Part shown: positions 17,201 to 25,703 of the stretch, in pieces
Numbering within the stretch: position 1 is the first letter of the stretch
Layout of the letters: every line of letters begins with the position of its first letter
Source of the DNA: CBDBCU01 sp965243185
GTDB lineage: Bacteria > Chloroflexota > Dehalococcoidia > Lucifugimonadales > UBA3495
Length of the DNA: 64,000 nucleotides
NCBI GenBank assembly: GCA_965243185.1
Contig: OZ251531.1
Coordinates: 2,914,001 to 2,978,000 of the forward strand
Direction: 5' to 3'
The notes under the pieces: model-generated
Told to the model about the DNA's origin: nothing
Database searches by the model: none
Seen by the model: the letters and a program-made list of their open reading frames with translations, nothing else
Position numbers and translations under genes: made by a program

Positions 17201-17228
17201 CTGGATTCCCACTTTCGTGGGAATGACG
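17201..17228. repeat. REP-like 28-bp repeat
   Basis: A perfect CTGGATTCCC..GGGAATGACG copy, identical in centre to those at 7597, 9406, 10084 and 10701. A partial GGGAATGACG follows. Confidence 0.7.
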
Positions 17229-17288
17229 GTTGCTGGGCGGGAATGACGGTGGCTGTGGGCGGTGGCTCGGTGGATGTCGACGCGTGGC

Positions 17289-17316
17289 TTGACAAGGGGG
17301 CGGGGGGGAGTATAAT
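17289..17316 (+). promoter_or_regulatory. Consensus-like promoter for the GntR gene
   Basis: TTGACA, a 16-bp spacer of almost pure G, then TATAAT, about 50 bp before the ATG at 17368. A TTGGTCTGACAAC stretch between -10 and start could hold an operator half-site. Confidence 0.65.
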
Positions 17317-17367
17317 GGGCTTTGGTTTAATTGGTCTGACAACTTTTTGGGGTTGGATGATGGGGTT

Positions 17368-18132
17368 ATGGCGGATTCGCGACAGATGGTGCGCCAGGTT
17401 CGGCGGCGGCGGTTGTACGAGGATATTGTGCAGCAGTTTCATGGGCTGATGCGGCAGGGGGCGTTGCAGCCGGGGGATCGGCTGCCGGCGGAGCGGGAGT
17501 TGGCGGAGCAGTTTAAGGTGAGTCGGAGTTCGGTGCGGGAGGCGATGCAGGCTTTGGAGCTGCAGGGGCTGGTGGTGAGCAAGCGGGGTTCGGGTACTTT
17601 TGTTAGTATGGAGAACTTGGAGGCGGCGCTGGATTTGGTGGCGGCGAACCTGAATGGGGGGACGGCGGCATTGCCGGAGGTGTTCGAGATGCGGCATTTG
17701 ATGGAGCCGCAAATCGCCGCGTTGGCAGCGGAACGGGCGACGGCGGAGGAGGTGGGGCGGCTGCGGGAGATTTTGACGGAGCAGCAGCGGCAGATTGATG
17801 CGGGGGAGACCGGGGTGGCGGCGGATACGGCGTTTCATTTTACATTGGCGGCCGCTACGCACAATTCGGCTTTGGTGAAGGTGGTCAGCGCGATTGAGGA
17901 TATTTTGCAGGCGTCGCGGGATCGTTCGCTGCAGGAGCCGGGGCGGCCGGAGCGTTCGCTGGCGTCGCACGGTCAGATTGTGGCGATGGTGGAGCGGGGA
18001 GATGCGGCGGGGGCGCGACGGGCGATGAATCATCATTTGACGGCGATTGAACCGGCGGCCGGCGTGGGGCCGTATTCCAATGGGGTTCGAGTCGAGTATT
18101 TGCCGGTACTGCCGGTATCGGCGGGCGATTAG
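17368..18132 (+). CDS. GntR/FadR-family transcriptional regulator
   Basis: A 254-residue regulator. An N-terminal winged helix (LPAERELAEQFKVSRSSVREA, about residues 40-60) is followed by RGSGTFV and an all-helical FCD ligand domain. The latter has metal-type residues in DTAFHFTLAAATHN and a late HGQIVAMVERGD. FCD regulators commonly sense small carboxylates. It sits 85 bp before the three-gene oxidoreductase operon on the same strand, so it is the likely controller of that operon; this is inference. ATG at 17368 has GGGG just upstream, while more upstream starts lack a ribosome-binding site. Confidence 0.9.
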   Translation: MADSRQMVRQVRRRRLYEDIVQQFHGLMRQGALQPGDRLPAERELAEQFKVSRSSVREAMQALELQGLVVSKRGSGTFVSMENLEAALDLVAANLNGGTAALPEVFEMRHLMEPQIAALAAERATAEEVGRLREILTEQQRQIDAGETGVAADTAFHFTLAAATHNSALVKVVSAIEDILQASRDRSLQEPGRPERSLASHGQIVAMVERGDAAGARRAMNHHLTAIEPAAGVGPYSNGVRVEYLPVLPVSAGD

Positions 18133-18217
18133 CGAGGGGTTTCAGGGCGCGCCGGTCTGTCCCCTGTAGGGCCGGGCGCAAAACAACCAGACATAACGGA
18201 TAAGAGGAGGGAGGATT

Positions 18218-19372
18218 ATGAGCACGGTAGCTGTGGAGGTGGTGTACCGGGGGATTTTCCAGAAGACTTTGGCCCGGAACATCGTGCGCTCCATAGTCTT
18301 TGCCGCCCGGAAGGAGGGGAAGTACGGCACGGCTTTTGGGCGTTATGGGGATTCGCCGGAGCGGAACGGGATTCCGGCGAAGCAGTTTGCCATTGTGGCG
18401 GATGACGCGGAGGAGTTGGAGGAGAATCTGGCGGTGTACGAGGCCCAAGAGGTGGATGTGACCATCAATGTGGACGATACCATGTGCAAGGGCATTGAGT
18501 CCTGGGCGTGGTATGGGTTGCAGCCGATTAACGCGCTGACCAAGGCGGGCGGCACGTTGCTGGTTACTTCGCGGCAGGAGCATGAGGCGCTGATTCAGGA
18601 CATTCATCAGAAGGATGAGCCGTACAATCTGTCGGTGGTGACTTCGGTGCCGAGCTTTTCGGGGCTGTGGGTTTATAAGGATGACCATACGGATGTGCGG
18701 ATTCTGGGGGCGTTGGCCAAGGTTTGCCCGCAGCTGGTGAGTTTGGAGTCGATGGTGGAAGCCATCCAGGATCAGGGGTGGGACAACCTGAAGGTGCGGT
18801 CGGCGGAACGGGCGTACGAGCGGGCGACGGCCCGGCCGGTGGAGCCGGGGGAGGGCAATGACGAGACGCCGTTCAGCTTTGACCTGCCGGGGTGGACGCA
18901 GATGGAGGAGGGGATTGTCATCCGGGGGATTGAGCAGGGCGGGGGTTTCCGGGGCGGCGAGGGGGGTTATCAGCCGGTACGGAGCGCGGTGTTCAAGAAG
19001 TACAGTACGCGGTCGATGCGGCCGGTGGTGAACTTTGAGACCTGCATCAAGTGTACGTTGTGCTGGCTGCAATGCCCGGATACCTGCTTTGATGTGACGC
19101 CGGATGGGCTGTATGACGCCAATATGGAGTCGTGCTGCGGGTGCGGGGTGTGCGAGGCGGTTTGCCCGGTGGCGGACTGCGTGACGATGGTGAACGAGGC
19201 GGAGTTCAACGATAACGACAGCCAGTATGAAGCCTGGCAGCGGGATAAGGAAGGCTATCAGCAGTGGATGGCCGCGCTGATCGGGAAGCAGAAGGAAGTG
19301 GAGCGGACGCACGGCTTTCATCATGTCGGCGGCTACGCTGCGGAAGTGGCCGCGGCCGGGGAGGAGGATTAG
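18218..19372 (+). CDS. 2-oxoacid:ferredoxin oxidoreductase, fused gamma-delta subunit (oxalate-type candidate)
   Basis: A 384-residue fusion. The N-terminal 190 residues are the gamma domain that contacts CoA or electron partners in this family. The C-terminal part is a ferredoxin domain with two [4Fe-4S] sets: CIKCTLCWLQCP near residue 276 and CGCGVCEAVCP near 307. ATG at 18218 is preceded by AGGAGGGAGG. The alpha gene starts at the very next base after its stop. Gamma-delta fusion with separate alpha and beta is the layout of oxalate oxidoreductase. It transfers electrons to ferredoxin. Confidence 0.88.
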   Translation: MSTVAVEVVYRGIFQKTLARNIVRSIVFAARKEGKYGTAFGRYGDSPERNGIPAKQFAIVADDAEELEENLAVYEAQEVDVTINVDDTMCKGIESWAWYGLQPINALTKAGGTLLVTSRQEHEALIQDIHQKDEPYNLSVVTSVPSFSGLWVYKDDHTDVRILGALAKVCPQLVSLESMVEAIQDQGWDNLKVRSAERAYERATARPVEPGEGNDETPFSFDLPGWTQMEEGIVIRGIEQGGGFRGGEGGYQPVRSAVFKKYSTRSMRPVVNFETCIKCTLCWLQCPDTCFDVTPDGLYDANMESCCGCGVCEAVCPVADCVTMVNEAEFNDNDSQYEAWQRDKEGYQQWMAALIGKQKEVERTHGFHHVGGYAAEVAAAGEED

Positions 19373-20602
19373 ATGACGATGACGATGGAAGCCCAGATGT
19401 TCCAGACGGAGAAGGAGGAGTTAATCAGCGGGAGCGAGGCGGTGGCCATCGCCTGCGCTTTGGCGGATGTGGATGTCATCACGGCCTATCCGATCCGGCC
19501 GTACGACACGGTGATGCAGTATGTGTCGAAGCTGAAGGCGGACGGGGCCTTTGACTGCGATTTTATCGTGGCGGAGAGCGAGCATTCGCAGTTTGAGATT
19601 GTGAAGCACGCTTCGTCGGTGGGGGCGCGGACTTTCTGCGGTTCCAGCGGGGTGGGCTGGTTTTACGCCTTTGAGGCCATTGCGGTAACGGCCGGGCTGC
19701 GGCTGCCGGTGGTGGCGATGGTGGGCAACCGGGCGTTGGATGATCCGGGGGCGTTTGGGGTGGAGCATAATGATGCGATGGCGGTGCGGGATTTGGGGTG
19801 GATGCTGTATTGGGTGGCGACGGCGCAGGAGGCGTTGGACATTGCGCTGATGGCGTGGCGGATTGCGGAGGATGAGCGGGCGTTTCTGCCCTTTGCGCTG
19901 AGCTGCGACGGGTCTTTTTTGACGCACTCCCAAGCCATCGTGAATGTGCCGACGCAGGACCAGGTGCGGCGGTTTCTGCCGGGGTATGACCGGGGAAGGA
20001 TGCAGCTGCACCCGGACAATCCGATTACGGTGGCGCCGCAGGTCAATGAGGATTGGCTGATGGAGATTCGGCGGCAGTCGGATGAGGCGATGCACCGGAC
20101 GCCGGGGGTGATTAAGGAGGTGTACGCCGAGTTCAAGCAGGTGTTTGGGCGGGGCGATCCGAGTCCGTTCCTCGAGGAGTATATGACGGAGGATGACCCG
20201 GAGATCATCCTGATGGGGATGGGGACGCTGAGTTTGCCGGTGCGGGTGGCGATCCGGCGGATGCGGGAGCAGGGCAAGAAGGTGGGGTTTGTGCGGATGA
20301 AGTTTTTCCGTCCCTTTGCTACGGAGGAGGTGCAGGAAGCCTTGGGGCGGTGCAAGGCGGTGGCGGTGGTGGATCGGGATTATTCCTTTGGTTCGCCGTC
20401 GTTTGGGGGGGTGCTGTTTAATGAGGTGCGGTCGGCGCTGTATCCGCTGGAGAAGCGGCCGCAGGTGGTGAATTTCATTGCCGGCTTGGGCGGTCGGGAG
20501 GTGCGGGTGCGGGATGTGGAGGAGATGGTGGCGATTACGCAGAAAGCCATCGACACGGGTAAAATTGAGCGGGAATGCAACTGGATTGGAGTGAGGGAGT
20601 AG
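19373..20602 (+). CDS. 2-oxoacid:ferredoxin oxidoreductase alpha subunit, oxalate-type motif
   Basis: A 409-residue alpha subunit binding the pyrimidine side of thiamine diphosphate. Where pyruvate enzymes have YPITP this one has YPIRP, with Arg42. A second Arg120 lies in GNRALDDPG, followed by Asp123. The 78-residue spacing of the two arginines and the +3 Asp equal Arg31, Arg109 and Asp112 that I recall for Moorella oxalate oxidoreductase, where they bind oxalate. The likely reaction is oxalate to two CO2 with ferredoxin reduction. Function by homology only. The gene abuts gamma-delta and is followed two bases later by beta. Confidence 0.85.
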   Translation: MTMTMEAQMFQTEKEELISGSEAVAIACALADVDVITAYPIRPYDTVMQYVSKLKADGAFDCDFIVAESEHSQFEIVKHASSVGARTFCGSSGVGWFYAFEAIAVTAGLRLPVVAMVGNRALDDPGAFGVEHNDAMAVRDLGWMLYWVATAQEALDIALMAWRIAEDERAFLPFALSCDGSFLTHSQAIVNVPTQDQVRRFLPGYDRGRMQLHPDNPITVAPQVNEDWLMEIRRQSDEAMHRTPGVIKEVYAEFKQVFGRGDPSPFLEEYMTEDDPEIILMGMGTLSLPVRVAIRRMREQGKKVGFVRMKFFRPFATEEVQEALGRCKAVAVVDRDYSFGSPSFGGVLFNEVRSALYPLEKRPQVVNFIAGLGGREVRVRDVEEMVAITQKAIDTGKIERECNWIGVRE

Positions 20603-20604
20603 CC

Positions 20605-21600
20605 ATGACGACGATGGTACAGGAACTCCCCCAGGTTCGGGGGGTAAAGAACATTCCCCTGCAAGAGGGGTTCACTTCGGGGCATCGGACCTGCCAGGGG
20701 TGCGAGTCGGCGCTGACGATGCGGCTGATGATTAAGGCGGCGGGGCCGCGGACGATTGTGGTGGGCAGCACGGGCTGTATGTATGTGGCGAACACCACCT
20801 ACTACAGTACGCCGTGGGTGGTGCCGTGGATGCATACGCAGTTGGGTTCGTCGGGGGCGGCGGCGACCGGGACGGCGGCGGGGTTGGCGGCGATGATGCG
20901 GAAGGGGAAGATGCAGGATGAGCCGATCAATGTCATCGCGTTTTGCGGCGATGGCGGTGGGGTGGATATGGGGCTGTCGGGGATTTCGGCGGCGCTCCAG
21001 CATGATGAGTATAACCTGCTCATCCTGTGCTACGACAATGAGTCGTACGCCAATACGGACATTCAGGTGTCGGGGAGTTCGCCGTGGGGGGCTAACTCGA
21101 CGTTCAGCCCGCCGGGGAAGGTGCATCGGATTATGAACCGGCGGTGGAAGAAGAATACGGCGCCGATGCTGGCGGCGGGTCATCCGGGCTGCCGGTATGT
21201 GGCGACGGCTTGCGCGTCTTACGGGCTGGATTTCACCAACAAGGTTCGGCGGGCGTTGAGCATCGGCGGGCCGACGTTCATTCATGTCATTGACCCCTGC
21301 CCCAAGGGGTGGGACTATGACCCGAAGTATTCCCATGAGTTGGGGATGCTGGCGGTGGAGACGGGGTTGTGGGTACAGTATGAAATTGCGGACGGGGAGC
21401 TGATTTTGAGCGGGCCGTCGCGGGCGATTGCCAATGGGGTGCGGCAGCGGAAGCCGGTGCGGGATTATTTGCAGCGGCAGGGGCGGTTTGCCCACTTGAC
21501 GGAGGAGGATTTGGGGTTTTTCCAGGGACGGGTGGATGAGAGTTGGGAGAAGTGGTGGATACCGGGGCTGGTGCCGTTCAGCCCGCCGGAGGGGGAGTAG
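20605..21600 (+). CDS. 2-oxoacid:ferredoxin oxidoreductase beta subunit
   Basis: A 331-residue thiamine-diphosphate subunit. CQGCESALTMR near the N-terminus supplies cluster Cys, FCGDGGGVDMG near residue 115 binds the diphosphate and magnesium, and YDNESYANT completes the family motif. ATG at 20605 follows GAGGGAG and lies two bases after the alpha stop; longer starts would overlap alpha. The operon ends in a strong terminator at 21631. Together with the gamma-delta and alpha genes it makes a full enzyme; the substrate argument rests on the alpha subunit. Confidence 0.9.
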   Translation: MTTMVQELPQVRGVKNIPLQEGFTSGHRTCQGCESALTMRLMIKAAGPRTIVVGSTGCMYVANTTYYSTPWVVPWMHTQLGSSGAAATGTAAGLAAMMRKGKMQDEPINVIAFCGDGGGVDMGLSGISAALQHDEYNLLILCYDNESYANTDIQVSGSSPWGANSTFSPPGKVHRIMNRRWKKNTAPMLAAGHPGCRYVATACASYGLDFTNKVRRALSIGGPTFIHVIDPCPKGWDYDPKYSHELGMLAVETGLWVQYEIADGELILSGPSRAIANGVRQRKPVRDYLQRQGRFAHLTEEDLGFFQGRVDESWEKWWIPGLVPFSPPEGE

Positions 21601-21630
21601 AGGTAGCGGAGGCTGGTTAGAGTTGAAAGG

Positions 21631-21661
21631 GGGACGCCGCTTGATGCGGCGTCCCTTTTTT
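21631..21661 (+). terminator. Rho-independent terminator of the oxidoreductase operon
   Basis: The stem GGGACGCCGC/GCGGCGTCCC with a TTGAT loop is followed by a T7 run. Confidence 0.92.
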
Positions 21662-21680
21662 GTTGCTTGGGGACGGGAGC

Positions 21681-22754
21681 TTATTGGGGGTGGTTGAGGT
21701 AGTTTTGGAAGGCGTCCCGGTGGTTTTCCAACTCCGTTAATGCGGGGTGGTTGGCGTTGCGGCGGATGAGTTCCTCGAGCCACTGGAGCAGGGCGGCGGC
21801 GTTGTGGAGATGATGCTCCTTCCACCAATCATTGGTAACAAAGTAGTGTTTGGCATATACCCGTTTCCAGTGCCGCTTGGGACGGCCGCTATTTTCAGAT
21901 CCTTCCTCTTGGCGGCGGAGTAGTGCGCGACTACCGATTTTCAAGCCTAACTGCTGCCGGCAGTAATCCTTATCGGTCAGGTCACTACGGTCACTTTCGG
22001 TCAACAGGTCTGGGCAATCGTCCAGGAGGGTCTGCATCAGACCTTGGATAAGGGGCTGGATTTGGCCGGGTTCGCTTTCGGGAGTCTGTTGTGCAGACGG
22101 GGTTTCCTGATAGGGATTGGAGGTTTTACTACCGAGTTCAACTCGCCCGCCAAGCTGCAACAACTGAGCGGCCCGTACAAACAACTCGGAGGTATCCTCC
22201 ACGCTATCAGCTTTCTCCAATGTGCGAGCCAGCAACTCCTCCTTAAACTCCGCATCGGTGAACAGGTACCAGTTCGTAGTCGGGCAGGGATATTCCGCCC
22301 GCAACCGATTGAAGACATTCACCAGAGATTCTTGAACCCTGGGATTTACTTTGGGCGAAACAAAGTAAATGTGCCGCTGGGTTCCTACCGGGTGGTAGGC
22401 ATCAAGCAGCAAAACAACGCGCAACATTTTCTTGAGCACTCGCTCGACCTGACCATTGCCCAACCCGTCCCGGTGATAAGCGACTTCCATGGCGTGGATG
22501 CTGCCATCCAGACCCGCGCCAACCACGTCGATTTCACCTTGCCGCAGGAATTGGCGCCACCCGGCCGTTTTCTTGAAAACGCTGCCGTACGGGTCAAAGT
22601 TTTCGCGCATAGCCGAAAACTTTTGCTCCAACTCAGCGGGTTGGCAGAGGGGCCGCCAATGCTCGGACGGTTTCCAGTTGGTTTGCACCAGCCAGCACTG
22701 TTTGGCGTGGCGCAGGAAGGAGTAGCCGAGGGATTCGCCGATTTCAATTTTCAT
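21681..22754 (-). CDS. Unknown protein, possible nuclease-fold domain
   Basis: A 357-residue soluble protein. ATG at 22754 has GGAGG four to five bases upstream; a further ATG six codons earlier is possible. The N-terminal half contains GEIDVVGAGLDG followed by HAMEVAYH, which resembles the Asp and Glu-x-x spacing of a PD-(D/E)xK fold, but the Lys is absent, so this is weak. The C-terminal half holds FVTNDWWKEHHLHNAA and a helical WLEELIRR segment. Base use is balanced against the skewed neighbours, pointing to acquisition. It stands alone between the two operons and has its own orientation. Could be a defence or stress gene. Confidence 0.6.
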   Translation of the reverse strand: MKIEIGESLGYSFLRHAKQCWLVQTNWKPSEHWRPLCQPAELEQKFSAMRENFDPYGSVFKKTAGWRQFLRQGEIDVVGAGLDGSIHAMEVAYHRDGLGNGQVERVLKKMLRVVLLLDAYHPVGTQRHIYFVSPKVNPRVQESLVNVFNRLRAEYPCPTTNWYLFTDAEFKEELLARTLEKADSVEDTSELFVRAAQLLQLGGRVELGSKTSNPYQETPSAQQTPESEPGQIQPLIQGLMQTLLDDCPDLLTESDRSDLTDKDYCRQQLGLKIGSRALLRRQEEGSENSGRPKRHWKRVYAKHYFVTNDWWKEHHLHNAAALLQWLEELIRRNANHPALTELENHRDAFQNYLNHPQ

Positions 22755-22904
22755 ATCGCCTCCAAGGTTCAAAGTTTGGATGTCAATAATGAATTGCGAC
22801 TGAGGGTAATGTCAACCCCCTTTGGGTGCTTTCGATATACTTGCTTAAATGGCGGGGAGGGTTTAGAGTAGGGGGAGTTACGGCACCAGTCAGGGAAAGG
22901 AGCG

Positions 22905-24005
22905 ATGCCTTTGATGGAAGCGATTAACCTGTATGACTATGAGGCCCGGGCGAAGGGGAGTTTGCCGCATAACCATTGGGAGTTTATTGAGGCCGGGGCG
23001 ATGGATGAGTTCACGACCCGGCGGAATCGGAGCGCGTTTGAGGATTTGACGCTGCGGCCGCGGTTTTTGCGGGATATTACCGGGCGGGATTTGTCCACGA
23101 CGATGCTGGGGTCGGAAATCAGTATGCCGGTGTTCGTCTGCCCGGCGGGGGGGCATAAGCTGGCGCATCCGGAGGGGGAGTTGGCGACGGCCCGGGGGGC
23201 GGGCAAGGCGAATACGCTGATGATGCTCAGCACTTCCTCGCATTACAGTATGGAGGAAGTGGCAGCGGCGGCCGGGGGGCCGTTGTGGTTTCAGCTGTAT
23301 CACCGGGGTTATGACCTGTCGGAGATGCTGATTCATCGGGCGGAGGAGGCGGGGTATAAGGCGGTTGTGCTGACGGTGGATACGCCGGTGCCGGCGCCGA
23401 AGGAGCGGGACATCCGCAATCAGTATGTGAACCCGGCGGAGTTGGCTAACTTTCGGGCGACGCCGGAGCGGTTGGCGGAGGTGAGCGGGACGGACGAGGC
23501 GCCGAATTGGCAGCCGTCCTATGTGCCGCCGCTCACCTGGCAGGAATTGGAGTGGATGCGGGGGCTGACTGCGCTGCCGCTGGTGCTGAAGGGCATCCGG
23601 ACGGCGGAGGATGCGCATATTGCGGCGGAGAGCGGGGTGGACGGGATTCTGGTGTCGACGCACGGGGGACGGCAGATTGACTCGACGATGAGTTCGGTGG
23701 AGATGCTGCCGGAGATTGTGGATGCGGTGAATGAGCATTGCGAAGTGTATCTCGACTCCGGGATTCGGCGGGGGAGTGATGTGCTGAAGGCGCTGGCTTT
23801 GGGGGCGCGGGCGGTGGGGATTGGCCGGCCGCTGTATTGGGGGCTGGCGGACAATGGGGCGGATGGGGTGCATAATGTGCTGGAGATTCTGCGGTCGGAG
23901 TTGGATCGGGCGTTGGCGGTGTGCGGGCAGAAGTCGGTTCGGGATTTGGAGTCGAATCTGATTAACATTCCGTACCACTGGGGGCCGGCGCGGATGGCAC
24001 CGTAG
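22905..24005 (+). CDS. FMN-dependent 2-hydroxyacid dehydrogenase/oxidase
   Basis: A 366-residue TIM-barrel flavoprotein of the glycolate oxidase/lactate dehydrogenase family, oxidising 2-hydroxyacids to 2-oxoacids. Visible landmarks: GPLWFQLYHRG, TVDTPVPAPKERDIRNQ, the FMN Lys in LVLKGI near residue 229, the catalytic His and substrate Arg in STHGGRQ near 253-256, and LDSGIRRGSDVLKAL. The usual YYxSGA near the N-terminus is FIEAGA, so the substrate pocket is altered. RBS AAAGGAG precedes the ATG. A terminator follows. Its position beside the oxalate-type operon suggests glycolate/glyoxylate chemistry, but this is inference. Confidence 0.9.
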   Translation: MPLMEAINLYDYEARAKGSLPHNHWEFIEAGAMDEFTTRRNRSAFEDLTLRPRFLRDITGRDLSTTMLGSEISMPVFVCPAGGHKLAHPEGELATARGAGKANTLMMLSTSSHYSMEEVAAAAGGPLWFQLYHRGYDLSEMLIHRAEEAGYKAVVLTVDTPVPAPKERDIRNQYVNPAELANFRATPERLAEVSGTDEAPNWQPSYVPPLTWQELEWMRGLTALPLVLKGIRTAEDAHIAAESGVDGILVSTHGGRQIDSTMSSVEMLPEIVDAVNEHCEVYLDSGIRRGSDVLKALALGARAVGIGRPLYWGLADNGADGVHNVLEILRSELDRALAVCGQKSVRDLESNLINIPYHWGPARMAP

Positions 24006-24032
24006 GGGGTGGCCGGCGACGGGAAAGAAAGG

Positions 24033-24071
24033 GCGGGAAAGCCGGAGGATGGCTTTCCCGCTTTTATTTTT
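24033..24071 (+). terminator. Rho-independent terminator
   Basis: The stem GCGGGAAAGCC/GGCTTTCCCGC is followed by TTTTATTTTT, 28 bp after the FMN enzyme stop. Confidence 0.9.
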
Positions 24072-24115
24072 GGGGACGGTGGGGATGAGGCGAACTTCGG
24101 GGAGAGGCCGGGCGG

Positions 24116-24772
24116 TTAGACGGGCCACTGTTCCATTTGGTATGCCATATCCCAAAAGAGGTATTCGTAGCGGCTGCTGGTGAGGAAGGCTTGGCGCATG
24201 GCGGCTAGTTCTTGGGGGCCGGCTTGGGCGGCGGCGGTGTCGACGAAGCCGCGCCAGGCGTTGACGCTGTCTTGGAGGAAGCCGGCGACATAGAATGCCG
24301 TCCATTGGCTGTAAATAGGGTGTTTGGAGGGGCCGATTTCGTCTTTGAGTTGGTGGTAAGTCCAGGGGCAAGGCAATAGGGCGGCGGCGGTAGGGCCGAT
24401 GCCGTGTTGGGATGCGGTGACCAGCATATGGTTGACATAAGCGGTGTTGGTGGGGGAGCGGCCGCTGGACTGGAGGTCGGCGAGGGAGACGCCGGCGGCG
24501 GTAAGGAGTTGGTGATGGAGGGGACGCTCGACCGGGGTCAGGACGCGGCGGGAGAGTTCCTCGAGGGTTTGACCGTCGGGGGCTTTGGCCAGGGCGGTGG
24601 CGACGGTGCGGGCGAAGCCTTCGAGATAGAGGTAGTCTTGGATGAGGTAGTAGCGGAACTTTTCCGGGGGGAGAGTGCCATCCTTGATTTCCCGCAGGAA
24701 AGGATGGGCGAAAATCTGACGCCAGATGGGTTGGGCTGCGGCTTGCAGTTGGTCGCTGAAACTTTCGGGCAT
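24116..24772 (-). CDS. tenA: TenA/thiaminase II family protein
   Basis: A 218-residue all-helical protein. The N-terminus has HPFLREIKDGTLPPEKFRYYL, the typical TenA entrance. The catalytic Cys lies in LLPCPWTY near residue 133, and the C-terminus has YEYLFWDMAY with the conserved Glu. TenA enzymes salvage thiamine pyrimidine by hydrolysing aminopyrimidine. This is relevant because the nearby oxidoreductases use thiamine diphosphate, though linkage is inference. The gene is last in a leftward run (SDR, GNAT, TPR, hotdog, TenA), 28 bp after the hotdog gene. Confidence 0.9.
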   Translation of the reverse strand: MPESFSDQLQAAAQPIWRQIFAHPFLREIKDGTLPPEKFRYYLIQDYLYLEGFARTVATALAKAPDGQTLEELSRRVLTPVERPLHHQLLTAAGVSLADLQSSGRSPTNTAYVNHMLVTASQHGIGPTAAALLPCPWTYHQLKDEIGPSKHPIYSQWTAFYVAGFLQDSVNAWRGFVDTAAAQAGPQELAAMRQAFLTSSRYEYLFWDMAYQMEQWPV

Positions 24773-24800
24773 AGTTGGCGCTCCGGCAAGGGATGGAGGT

Positions 24801-25688
24801 TCAGGTCAGGGGGCTGGGGACGGTTACTTGGGCGGCGCCGTCAAGGGCGCGCTCGCCCCGTTGATTGGAAAGCCATAGTTGCAGGTGGTGGTGAACCCGG
24901 CGGTCGGCGGCGGTTTCCTGCCGGGTGACTATAGCTTGGGCGGTCAGGGTATCTCCGGCGTAGATGGGGCGGAGGTAGTGGACGGCAAGGTGTCCGCCTT
25001 GGCGGAAGTCGCGGTCAAAGCGGCGGTCGAGGAGTTCGTGGAGGTAAGCCAAGCCTAACTCGGCGGGGGCAACGGTTGCGGTCAAGCCCATTGCGCGGGA
25101 CAAGGCGGCGCCGGCGTGAATGCCAGATAACGGGGCGGCGAGATGGTCGGCGGTGGCGGCGGGCAAGAGGGAGCGGGCGGCGGCGGTGAAGGATTCGATG
25201 GTTTCATCGGTAACCGGCTTGGTCAGGGGCGGTAGGGTTTCCAGGGGGGCGGCGCTGCGGGTGTGCTGGGGGCGGCGGCCCTGGCGTTGGGGGCCGCGGC
25301 CGGGGCTGAATTGGTAGGTTTGTTCACTGCGGAGGATTTCGGTACCGATTTCGTCGACGGCAAAGGTGGCCAGGGTCAGCTGGTCGAGGCCGCGGTCTTG
25401 GCTGAGGGCGCGCACCCAACCGGTGGTTTGGAGGCGGCGTTCCGGCTGGGGGGGACGGAGGTAATGGTCGGCGCGGCGGATACCGATGGCGGCGGCGGTC
25501 AGGGCGGTGCCGTATTTGCAAGCCAATACTGCGATGCCGTCGGAGAGGGCAAGGTTGGGGTAGGCGGCGGCCGGGTAGGCTACGGCGGCGCGGAAGGATT
25601 GGAGACTGGTAGCGGTTACCGTATATTCGAGGTGGCCCAACTGCGCGCCAATGGGTATCCGGTGGAGCGGCCGGCTTTCTCCGGTCAT
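24801..25688 (-). CDS. Double-hotdog MaoC-like protein
   Basis: A 295-residue protein with two hotdog-like halves. The N-terminal half runs to about residue 140 and the C-terminal half contains LGLAYLHELLDRRFDRDF and HYLRPIYAGDTLTAQ. The latter is the sheet and the YxGD-type turn typical of MaoC dehydratases. The catalytic Asp/His signature of R-hydratases is not clear. It may act in acyl-CoA metabolism or only bind acyl groups. Starts at ATG 25688, fifteen bases after the TPR gene stop. Confidence 0.7.
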   Translation of the reverse strand: MTGESRPLHRIPIGAQLGHLEYTVTATSLQSFRAAVAYPAAAYPNLALSDGIAVLACKYGTALTAAAIGIRRADHYLRPPQPERRLQTTGWVRALSQDRGLDQLTLATFAVDEIGTEILRSEQTYQFSPGRGPQRQGRRPQHTRSAAPLETLPPLTKPVTDETIESFTAAARSLLPAATADHLAAPLSGIHAGAALSRAMGLTATVAPAELGLAYLHELLDRRFDRDFRQGGHLAVHYLRPIYAGDTLTAQAIVTRQETAADRRVHHHLQLWLSNQRGERALDGAAQVTVPSPLT

Positions 25689-25703
25689 GGGGCTTTTCCG
25701 GAT

